Assembly (NCBI GenBank): GCA_022821685.1
Contig: JAJEDD010000012.1
Coordinates: 1 to 60,985, forward strand
DNA from: Acidimicrobiia bacterium
GTDB lineage: Bacteria > Actinomycetota > Acidimicrobiia > Acidimicrobiales > Aldehydirespiratoraceae
DNA: 60,985 nt
Direction: 5' to 3'
This document shows positions 52,204-59,233 of the stretch, piece by piece. The position numbers and the translations under genes were made by a program. Within the stretch, counting starts at the first letter, position 1. The number at the start of each line of letters is the position of its first letter. The notes under the pieces were generated by a model. The model saw nothing but the letters and a program-made list of their open reading frames with translations. It did no database searches and was not told where the DNA came from.

Positions 52204-53319
52204 ATGTCCGACAACACCGGCGACGATTCCTTGCATATGCCCTCCCTGCGGATCGAGGGCTTTCGCGGCATCGACAGTCTCACCATTAGCCGCCTCGGCC
52301 GAGTGACGCTGGTAGCGGGCAGGAACGGAACTGGCAAGACAACCGTGCTGGACGCAGTCCGCATCTTCGCCGACCGCGGCTATGCGACATCGATGGCCGA
52401 AGTGCTGAGGCAGAATGAAGAGTTCGACATCAGCTCGCCTGGCGATGATGGATCGCAGGCGATGCTTGACTTCGCGGCCCTGTTCTACGGGAGGGTCTCA
52501 GCGGAGGGCGCGACGTTCCGGGTGGGCGCGGTGGACTCCGATGGCCCGATGCTGAGTGTCTCAACCATGAACGCAGACGATGTTCCCAGGGAGCGCCGCG
52601 ACAAGAGATGGGACGTGGCTTCGGCGAGGATGGGTCAGTTACTGAACGTCTCTTTCGGAGAATTCGACGGCTACGCCTCACTATCTCCCACGGAGATTCC
52701 TGTGGCATCCCGACGGTTCGTGCGCCGAGGCATTACGCAGGATCGGTGGCCGGATCCCATCAAGTGCCTGTCGCTTGGGCCGGAGCCGTTGCCGAGTCCA
52801 AGACTCGACGAACTCTGGGGCGAGATTGCGCTCACACCGGATGAGGAAGCGGCAGTTGAGTCCATGCGGCTAGCCGTTCATTCCGAGATCGACGGTGTGG
52901 CCCTGGTTCCCGGCGTTGGTCGCTCTCATCCTCTCTTCCTCGTGCGTCTGAATGGACATCGCGTTCCGCTCCCGAGTCTTGGAGATGGTGCCGTGAGGTT
53001 GTTTGGCGTCGCGGTCGCCTTGGCTGGCTCGGCTGGTGGCCTGCTGCTCATCGATGAGGTGGAGAACGGCATCCATCATTCGTTGCAGCACGACTTCTGG
53101 CGCCTGGTGCTTCGTGCCGCGGCGGACAACAACGCTCAGGTCATCGCAACGACTCACGGCTGGGACTGCATCAGGGGGTTCGCATCCGCTTCTAGCGAGA
53201 ACAACGATGTGGAGGGGGTCGTGGTTCGCCTAGAGCGCGACGAGGGCGGTCTCCGCGCCGTGGAGTATTCCGAAGAGGAGCTTGAGACAGCCACGGTTCA
53301 GGGCATAGAGGTCAGGTGA
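52204..53319 (+). CDS. AAA_21/OLD-type ATPase of an accessory two-gene module
   Basis: A 371-residue SMC/ABC-like ATPase. Start: SLRIEGFRGIDSLTISRLGRVTLVAGRNGTGKTTVLDAVRIF, so Walker A is at about 36-44. The C-terminal lobe has the signature-like LPSLGDGAVRLFGVAVAL, Walker B GGLLLIDEVENGIHHS and the sensor QVIATTHGWDCI. This is the AAA_15/AAA_21 pattern of OLD family and PARIS AriA ATPases. ATG 52204 is chosen for GAGG 5 bases upstream. GC content looks lower than in the neighbours. It forms an operon with the TOPRIM-like gene 7 bases downstream. Confidence 0.78.
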   Translation: MSDNTGDDSLHMPSLRIEGFRGIDSLTISRLGRVTLVAGRNGTGKTTVLDAVRIFADRGYATSMAEVLRQNEEFDISSPGDDGSQAMLDFAALFYGRVSAEGATFRVGAVDSDGPMLSVSTMNADDVPRERRDKRWDVASARMGQLLNVSFGEFDGYASLSPTEIPVASRRFVRRGITQDRWPDPIKCLSLGPEPLPSPRLDELWGEIALTPDEEAAVESMRLAVHSEIDGVALVPGVGRSHPLFLVRLNGHRVPLPSLGDGAVRLFGVAVALAGSAGGLLLIDEVENGIHHSLQHDFWRLVLRAAADNNAQVIATTHGWDCIRGFASASSENNDVEGVVVRLERDEGGLRAVEYSEEELETATVQGIEVR

Positions 53320-53326
53320 CGGCCCG

Positions 53327-53956
53327 GTGGCGCTGCCCGGTGGAACCTCCGACCGCGTGCTGCTCGTGGAAGGGCAGGATGACGATCACGTAATCAGGCA
53401 TCTGTGCGACCGTTCAGGCCTGGTGCGCGACTTCAGCATCGTTCAGAAGGGCGGATTCTCAGACCTCTCCAAGAGCATTCCCGTCGAGTTGGCCGTGCCG
53501 GGCCGATTGGCTCTCGGAGTGGTCGTAGACGCCAATGACGACCCCACTGCTCGCTGGCAGGCAGTCCGTGATCGTTGCAGGCGCCGGGACATCGCCTTGC
53601 CTAGCCACTCCGACCCTCAGGGGGTCGTTGTGGAGGGCCGCCTGCGTGTCGGGGTGTGGCTCATGCCCGACAACCAGAATCCCGGGCAACTCGAAAATCT
53701 GGTAGCGGACATGATCCCTGCGGAGGATGTCGTCTGGCGCCTCGCCCAGGAGTTCGTCGACCGCATCCCTGAGCCAGAGCGGCCCAGGCCGGCGATCAAG
53801 GCGCAGGTGCATGCGTGGCTCGCCACACGAGCAGAGGCGAGTCGGATGGGCTCCGCTATCCGAACTGGGCACCTGGACGCTTCCTCGCCAGCGGCAATCA
53901 GCTTCATCAGCTGGCTAAGGCACCTGTTCCACGATTCGGCGGCAGGCGAAACCTAG
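53327..53956 (+). CDS. DUF3226-like TOPRIM protein paired with the AAA ATPase
   Basis: A 209-residue protein. The TOPRIM pattern is visible: VLLVEGQDDDHVIRHLC (catalytic Glu and following acidic residues), LALGVVVDANDDPTARW (the DxD-type pair) and then GVWLMPDNQNPGQLENLV, which is characteristic of DUF3226. GTG 53327. TOPRIM proteins of this type act as nucleases or effectors released or controlled by the paired ATPase in OLD- and PARIS-like defence modules. Activity here is inference. Confidence 0.72.
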   Translation: MALPGGTSDRVLLVEGQDDDHVIRHLCDRSGLVRDFSIVQKGGFSDLSKSIPVELAVPGRLALGVVVDANDDPTARWQAVRDRCRRRDIALPSHSDPQGVVVEGRLRVGVWLMPDNQNPGQLENLVADMIPAEDVVWRLAQEFVDRIPEPERPRPAIKAQVHAWLATRAEASRMGSAIRTGHLDASSPAAISFISWLRHLFHDSAAGET

Positions 53957-54087
53957 CGCCGCCGCTCAACTCCATACTGTTGCGACCGATTACCGGATTC
54001 GGGCGTTGGGGGAGTCGGGAGCTGCCGCGTGTGTTGCAGGACGCCTGGCCACGCCTATAGGGGTCAGAGCGGCTATAGTCCTCGCAC

Positions 54088-54127
54088 TGCTCCCCGCCTT
54101 CCCGGCTCGGCCGGGAATGGCGGAGCA
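54088..54127. terminator. Bidirectional hairpin between the TOPRIM gene and pspA
   Basis: TGCTCC-CCGCC-TTCCCGG pairs with CCGGGAA-TGGCGGAGCA around a short CTCGG loop, a stem of about 16 pairs with one bulge. It lies between convergent genes. The remaining 194-base gap holds no gene that I can support. Confidence 0.75.
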
Positions 54128-54137
54128 TATCTCTTGC

Positions 54138-54149
54138 GGGGGGGGGGGG
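54138..54149. repeat. Homopolymer of 12 G
   Basis: A run of 12 G directly outside the pspA stop codon. Such tracts are slippage-prone, and also error-prone in sequencing. Confidence 0.9.
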
Positions 54150-54150
54150 A

Positions 54151-54945
54151 TCAGTCTTCGGCTGCTTTAGGGGTGGCTGGATCTACTACGGAGGCTTCGG
54201 CTATCTCGTCTTGGGTGGGGTCGGGCAGGCCTAGATTCTCTCGCAGCTGGTCTAGGCGGGCCTTGGCTTCCTGGTTGCGGGCTGCGGCTTCGATCTCGAG
54301 CATCCGGCCCTCGGCACTTTCTCCCTCGACCAATTCAGCTGCGCCCTTGGCCTTGGCATAGCGGGCTTCGATCTTGTTTCGGACCTCGGCCAGCGTCGGC
54401 ACGTCCTCCCCGACGGCCTCCGACAGGGTGCTCATCGCCTCGTTCATCTGCTCCTGCATCCGGGCCTGGTCGATTTGGCCGAGGAGCTTCTGGCGTTCGC
54501 TCAGCTTCTCTTGGAGGCTCAGCGCGTTCTGGGCCACTGCGGCTTTGGCTTGGTCGGCAGCCTCGGAAGTCTGGAAGAGGAGGCTCTTGAGGCTCTCGAT
54601 CTCATCCTCGAGCGTGATGAGCCGGCCTGCCAGTTGCTCGGCCGCATTTGTGTAGGAACTCGCTTTGGCCTCGTCACCGGCGCTGGTGGCTTCCTCGGCC
54701 ATCATGATCGCCTGGCGAGCGTTGCGGTTGACCCGCTCCAGTTCGGAGATGGCCCGGTTGAGGCGCATCTCGGTCTGCTTCTGGTTGGCGATCACGTTGG
54801 CGGCCTGGTCCTTGAGGCGGCGATGCTGCTCGCGGGCCTCGCCGATGGCCTGCTCAAGCTGGACCTTGGGATCGGCCTTCTCCTCCCAGCGCCCTCCCAG
54901 ACGGGCGGTCAGATACTTCCAGCGGCGCTTGAGGAGCTTCCACAT
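54151..54945 (-). CDS. pspA: Phage shock protein A family protein (PspA/IM30)
   Basis: A peripheral membrane-stress protein of the ESCRT-III-like superfamily. The protein is 264 aa. It begins MWKLLKRRWKYLTARLGG, an amphipathic helix, and is then almost entirely coiled coil (KVQLEQAIGEAREQHRRLKDQAANVIANQ and following). The helix after residue 170 (QEQMNEAMSTL) and a short acidic tail follow. ATG 54945 has TAGAGT 7 bases upstream, suggesting a leaderless mRNA. Upstream in-frame sequence translates a repeat element and is excluded. No pspBC-like genes are adjacent. Confidence 0.93.
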   Translation of the reverse strand: MWKLLKRRWKYLTARLGGRWEEKADPKVQLEQAIGEAREQHRRLKDQAANVIANQKQTEMRLNRAISELERVNRNARQAIMMAEEATSAGDEAKASSYTNAAEQLAGRLITLEDEIESLKSLLFQTSEAADQAKAAVAQNALSLQEKLSERQKLLGQIDQARMQEQMNEAMSTLSEAVGEDVPTLAEVRNKIEARYAKAKGAAELVEGESAEGRMLEIEAAARNQEAKARLDQLRENLGLPDPTQDEIAEASVVDPATPKAAED

Positions 54946-55030
54946 GGCTACGACTCTAGTGCCGCCCCGTCCGCAATAGCGGCGCACGCAGAATCTCTGG
55001 CCCTTCCGCGGCGGGGGCTGCTCCCGCCCA

Positions 55031-55167
55031 AAGGCCGAGCGAATGGGTGGGAGAATCCGGTCCATACGGGCGAGGCCGTGGCCCGAGCGGCCCGTGAGCG
55101 CAGCGAACAAGAGCGGGAATCACCCCGCTGTGACACGACCGGCTTTCACCTATTCGCGCGCCTGCTT
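55031..55167 (-). repeat. Dispersed element, copy 11 between pspA and murJ
   Basis: A full-length reverse copy: AAGGCCGAGCGAATGGGTGG at the left, the complete core, and CTTTCACCTATTCGCGCGCC at the right. The murJ stop codon (CTA on the plus strand, 55150-55152) is inside the right inverted repeat. Confidence 0.88.
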
Positions 55168-56808
55168 ATGCCAGAGTGCGGTGCGCAGCGGGCGCAGCAG
55201 CAGGTGGGCCTCGGCGACGCCGCGGCGGTGGGCGATCACCGTGTACACGCCGACCGCGAACGCCACTGCCACCGGGGCCGACACCAGCACGGGCCAGCCG
55301 CCGATCAGCAGCTTGAGGGCGGCGGTCGCCGCGAAAGCGGTCGCCGCGGCCGTCATCGGGGCGCCCAGCGCGGCCCGGACCGCTTCGTCGGCCCGCAGTC
55401 GGCGGGCCAGCATCACGATCTCGGTCCAGGCCGCGGCCGCCGACCCCAGGGCCAGGCCTGCCGCGCCCAGCCGCACCGCGTCGCCCAGGGCCCGCTCGGC
55501 CTCGGGCAGCGCCCACGCCAGTCCAAGGGGGCCGGTGGTGCTGAGAAAGCCATCGGAATCGACCATCACGCGGTCGAGGGGGAACATCACCGCCATGCCG
55601 ACCGCGGCGGCCACCGCCACCCGCACCGCCGCGATCCGGGCCGGACCCGACGTGTCGCCGCGGGCGTAGCAGACATTCTGAAGCACCCTGCTCACCCCGG
55701 TGGCCGGCAGCCCCAGCCCGTAGGCACCCACCACGAACCACACCAGCACGGTGTCGGCCTCCGAGAACAGGCCGCCCTCGAACAGCAGACCCACCACCAA
55801 GTCGCCGGCCGCCAGGTACACGGCTGCGGCCATCAGCATCCAGAAGGCCACCTTGCGGGTGGCGGAGCGGTACCGCGCCGCCAGCGCCACCGGGTCGTCG
55901 GCCTGGCGTGACATCTCCGGCAACTCGGCTGCGGCCACGCTCATGGCGAACAGGCTCACCGGCAGCATGTAGAGGATCTGGCCCCGGTACAGGGCGGCCA
56001 CCGCCCCTGTGGCCAGCAGCGACGCCAGCATCAGATCGACGTAGGCCGAGACCTGCACCACGCCCCGGCCCAGCACCGCGGGGCCGAAGCGGCGCCTGAT
56101 CTCGCGCAGGGCGGGGTGGCCGCTGGCCCACCTGAGCCGCAGCCGGTGGGCCAGTCGCAGCGTGAGCGGAAGCTGCACCAGCAGCTGGGCCAGGCCTCCG
56201 CCGGCCACGCCCCAGGCCAGGGCTCGGGCCACCCCGTCGAGGTCGAAGGCGAGGAGCCAGGCCACGATCAGGGCCCCGACCTGCACCGCGTTCCACAGCA
56301 CCGGCGCGGCGTACGACAAGAAGAAGCGCCGATGGCTGTTGAGCACCCCCAGGCACCACGCCGACAGGACTGCGAAGCCCGTGCCCAGCGCAGTGATGCG
56401 CACCAGCGACACGGCCAGGTCGAAACGGTCGGCGGTGAGCCCGGGCGCCAGCACGAAGGTGATCGGTCGGGCCAGGGTGACGATCAGCGCCACCGACAGC
56501 CCCACCACCACCATCAGCGCGGCCGCCACCGCGCCGGCCACCCGGCCGGGATCGTCGTGGTCGTCGCTGTCGTCGAGCAGCCGGCTGTAGGCGGGGACGA
56601 AGCTGGCCGACAGCACGCCCTCGCCGAGCAGGTTCTGGAGCATGTTCGGGATGCGCATGGCCACCGCGAAGGCGTCGCCGGCCGCAGTGTTGCCCAACAG
56701 CCGGGAAGCGACCGTCTCGCGTCCCAGACCGGCCAGGCGGCTCGCCGCGATTCCCAGCGCCACCATCACCGAGCCCGACGCCCGGCGAGGCGGCCTCGAT
56801 TCAGCCAT
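55150..56808 (-). CDS. murJ: Lipid II flippase MurJ (MviN)
   Basis: Moves lipid II across the membrane. The protein is 552 aa with 14 or so membrane segments. The conserved N-terminal block is ASRLAGLGRETVASRLLGNTAAGDAFAVAMRIPNMLQNLLGEGVLSASFVPAYSRLL, containing the key arginines. GFAVLSAWCLGVLNSHRRFFLS and MLPVSLFAMSVAAAELPEMSR are also typical. No kinase-like C-terminal extension is present, unlike mycobacterial MviN. The last codons lie in the repeat element. Confidence 0.94.
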   Translation of the reverse strand: MAESRPPRRASGSVMVALGIAASRLAGLGRETVASRLLGNTAAGDAFAVAMRIPNMLQNLLGEGVLSASFVPAYSRLLDDSDDHDDPGRVAGAVAAALMVVVGLSVALIVTLARPITFVLAPGLTADRFDLAVSLVRITALGTGFAVLSAWCLGVLNSHRRFFLSYAAPVLWNAVQVGALIVAWLLAFDLDGVARALAWGVAGGGLAQLLVQLPLTLRLAHRLRLRWASGHPALREIRRRFGPAVLGRGVVQVSAYVDLMLASLLATGAVAALYRGQILYMLPVSLFAMSVAAAELPEMSRQADDPVALAARYRSATRKVAFWMLMAAAVYLAAGDLVVGLLFEGGLFSEADTVLVWFVVGAYGLGLPATGVSRVLQNVCYARGDTSGPARIAAVRVAVAAAVGMAVMFPLDRVMVDSDGFLSTTGPLGLAWALPEAERALGDAVRLGAAGLALGSAAAAWTEIVMLARRLRADEAVRAALGAPMTAAATAFAATAALKLLIGGWPVLVSAPVAVAFAVGVYTVIAHRRGVAEAHLLLRPLRTALWHKQARE

Positions 56809-56824
56809 TACGAACGGAGTCCAT

Positions 56825-56930
56825 GAAGTGTCGGGAGCGAGGCTAGCCGCACCTTGTCCGAGGTCTTGAAGCCGTGGCCGCGGGCGCAGGGTCGACGAAG
56901 TGCCGGGGACGAGGCTAGTCGCACCGTCCT
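56825..56930. repeat. 34-bp direct repeat between murJ and proA
   Basis: 56825-56858 and 56897-56930 share GAAGTG(T/C)CGGG and GCGAGGCTAG/ACGAGGCTAG followed by (C/T)CGCACC, with a 72-base period. The second copy lies just before the proA -10 box, the first at the murJ promoter side. Confidence 0.8.
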
Positions 56931-56931
56931 A

Positions 56932-56937
56932 TAGCCT
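56932..56937 (+). promoter_or_regulatory. -10 box TAGCCT before proA
   Basis: TATAGCCT ends 6 bases before the ATG at 56944, with no ribosome-binding site. A leaderless proA mRNA is likely. Confidence 0.45.
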
Positions 56938-56943
56938 GAGACG

Positions 56944-58260
56944 ATGAGCAGCGCGGCAGCCAGCCCGGCAGCCCCCGCCATGGCGCCCGCCGAGGTCGCC
57001 GTGGCGCCGGACATGCCCGCCCCTACGCCGGTGGTGGAGCTGGCCGCTCGGGCCAAGGCTGCATCCAGGGCGATGGCTGCGGCGTCCACCGCGGCCAAGG
57101 ACGCCGCCCTGCACGCTGCGGCCGACCTGCTGGTGACCCGAGCCGACCAGATCTGCGCGGCCAACGCCATCGACGTTGAGCGGGCCATCGCCGGCGGCAC
57201 CCCGGCGCCGCTCGTCGACCGCCTCCGCCTGTCGCCGGCCCGCATCGATGCCATGGCCGACGGCCTGCGGCAGATAGCGGCCCGGCCCGACCCCATCGGC
57301 GAGGTGGCCGACGGCTGGGTGAGGCCCAACGGGCTGCGCATCGAGCGGGTCCGGGTGCCCCTCGGCGTGGTGGCCATCATCTACGAGAGCCGCCCCAACG
57401 TCACCTCCGACGCGGCCGGCCTCTGCCTCAAGTCGGGCAACGCCGCCTTCCTGCGGGGCTCGTCGTCGGCCATCGCGTCCAACCTGGCCATCGCAGCCGC
57501 CATCCGCGACGCGGTCTCAGCGGCTGGCCTGCCCGCCGACGCCCTCGTGCTGGTGGAGGACACCTCCCGGCACGCCGCGACCGAGTTCATGCAGCAGAAC
57601 GACTACATCGACTGCCTGATCCCCCGGGGCGGGCCGTCGCTCATCTCCTCGGTGCTCGAGCACGCCACCGTGCCGGTCGTGATCGACGGGGCGGGCAACT
57701 GCCACGCCTACGTGGACGCCTCCGCCGACCTCGACGCCGCCCTCGGCATCGTCGTCAACGGCAAGACCCAGCGGCCGGGGGTGTGCAACGCGCTGGAGTC
57801 GCTGGTGGTCCACGCCGCGGTCGCGGCCGAGTTCCTGCCCCGGGCCGCGGTCGCGCTCGACGGTGTGGAGCTGCTCGGCGACGAGCGGGCCCGCCAGTCC
57901 GTGCCGTCGATGGGAGAGGCGACCGACGCCGACCACGCCGCCGAGTTCCTCGACCTCAAGATGTCGGTGCGGGTGGTGGACAGCCTCGATGAGGCCATCG
58001 CCCATGTGAACGACCACGGATCGGGCCACTCCGAGACCATCATCACCGCCGACCTCGCCGCGGCCGACCGGTTCACCCAGCAGGTGGACGCCGCCGCCGT
58101 GCTCGTCAACGCCTCCACCCGGTTCGTGGACGGCGAAGAGTTCGGATTCGGGGCCGAGATCGGCATCAGCACCCAGAAGCTCCACGCCCGCGGCCCCATG
58201 GGACTCGACCAGCTCACCACGCTCAAATTCGTCGTGCGCGGCGAGGGCCACGTCCGCTGA
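56944..58260 (+). CDS. proA: Glutamate-5-semialdehyde dehydrogenase (gamma-glutamyl phosphate reductase)
   Basis: Second step of proline synthesis. The protein is 438 aa. An alanine/proline-rich N-terminal extension of about 25 residues precedes the family start. Motifs are VPLGVVAIIYESRPNVTSDAAGLCLKSGN, the catalytic cysteine in KTQRPGVCNALESLVV, LIPRGGPSLI and ASTRFVDGEEFGFGAEIGISTQKLHARGPMGL. All active-site blocks are intact. Confidence 0.96.
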   Translation: MSSAAASPAAPAMAPAEVAVAPDMPAPTPVVELAARAKAASRAMAAASTAAKDAALHAAADLLVTRADQICAANAIDVERAIAGGTPAPLVDRLRLSPARIDAMADGLRQIAARPDPIGEVADGWVRPNGLRIERVRVPLGVVAIIYESRPNVTSDAAGLCLKSGNAAFLRGSSSAIASNLAIAAAIRDAVSAAGLPADALVLVEDTSRHAATEFMQQNDYIDCLIPRGGPSLISSVLEHATVPVVIDGAGNCHAYVDASADLDAALGIVVNGKTQRPGVCNALESLVVHAAVAAEFLPRAAVALDGVELLGDERARQSVPSMGEATDADHAAEFLDLKMSVRVVDSLDEAIAHVNDHGSGHSETIITADLAAADRFTQQVDAAAVLVNASTRFVDGEEFGFGAEIGISTQKLHARGPMGLDQLTTLKFVVRGEGHVR

Positions 58261-58265
58261 CCGCC

Positions 58266-59147
58266 GTGTCGCACCGCTTCAGCGACGTAGAGGCCGTCCA
58301 GCGGGACCTCTCCACCGTCGACTACCTCTGCGACTCGGGCCTGGCCGGGGTCGTCTACCTGGCCGACCGGCTCGACAAGCCCGTGCTCGTCGAGGGTCCG
58401 GCCGGAACCGGCAAGACCCAGCTGGCCAAGAGCGTGGCCGAGATGACCAGCAGCCGCCTGATCCGCCTTCAGTGCTACGAGGGCCTCGACGAGGCCAAGG
58501 CGCTCTATGAGTGGAACTACAAGAAGCAGCTGCTGCGCATCCAGACTGAGCGCGACGCCGACGCCGGCTGGGACGACATCTCCGACGACATCTTCTCCGA
58601 CGAGTTCCTGCTGGCCCGCCCCCTGCTGGAGGCCATCAGGGCCGTCGACCCCATCGTGCTGCTGATCGACGAGGTCGACCGGGTGGAGGTGGAGACCGAG
58701 GCCCTGCTGCTGGAGATCCTCAGCGAGTACCAGGTGTCGATCCCGGAGCTGGGCACCATGGAGGCGCTGCAGGTGCCGCTGGTGTTCCTCACCTCCAACA
58801 ACACCCGCGAGCTGAGCGAGGCCCTCAAGCGGCGCTGCCTGTACCTGCACATCGACTACCCGACCATGGAGCGGGAGAAGCAGATCGTGCTGGCCAAGGT
58901 CCCCGACCTGGCCGAGAGCCTGGCCGACCAGGTGGCCCGGGTGGTCCGCTCCATCCGCCGGCTCGAGCTCAAGAAGCCGCCATCGGTGTCCGAGACCCTC
59001 GACTGGGCCCGCACGCTGGTGTTGTTGGGGGTGCAGCACATCGACGCCGACGTAGCCGCCGAGACGGTCAACATCCTGCTGAAGTACCAGAGCGACATCG
59101 CCAAGGCGAACAAGGAGCTGGCAACCGTCGACGGCCTCGACCCCTAG
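58266..59147 (+). CDS. MoxR-type AAA ATPase (CoxD-like)
   Basis: A 293-residue AAA+ ATPase. Walker A is VEGPAGTGKTQLAKSVAE, then LQCYEGLDEAKALYEWNYKKQLL, Walker B IVLLIDEVDRVEVETEALLLEIL and the sensor FLTSNNTRELSEALKRRCL. This pattern is that of CoxD and similar MoxR proteins that pair with a VWA protein to mature metalloenzymes or assemble complexes. GTG 58266 is 5 bases after proA. The TAG stop is the first triplet of a repeat element that separates it from its partner. Confidence 0.88.
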   Translation: MSHRFSDVEAVQRDLSTVDYLCDSGLAGVVYLADRLDKPVLVEGPAGTGKTQLAKSVAEMTSSRLIRLQCYEGLDEAKALYEWNYKKQLLRIQTERDADAGWDDISDDIFSDEFLLARPLLEAIRAVDPIVLLIDEVDRVEVETEALLLEILSEYQVSIPELGTMEALQVPLVFLTSNNTRELSEALKRRCLYLHIDYPTMEREKQIVLAKVPDLAESLADQVARVVRSIRRLELKKPPSVSETLDWARTLVLLGVQHIDADVAAETVNILLKYQSDIAKANKELATVDGLDP

Positions 59148-59233
59148 AGGCCGAGCGAATTGGTGCGCGAGTCCGGCCCATACGGGCGAGGCCGTGGCCC
59201 GAGCGGCCCGTGAGCGCAGCGAACAAGAGCGGG
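59145..59233 (-). repeat. Dispersed element, copy 12 between the MoxR and VWA genes
   Basis: TAGAGGCCGAGCGAATTGGT at the left, then CCCATACGGGCGAGGCCGTG, GTGAGCGCAGCGAACAAGAG and GCGGG; it ends exactly at the VWA start ATG. The right inverted repeat is missing. Confidence 0.88.

Noticed and set aside
54151..55110. A longer pspA start upstream of 54945
   Set aside because: The extension would translate the reverse complement of a dispersed element and lacks the amphipathic helix start that defines PspA.
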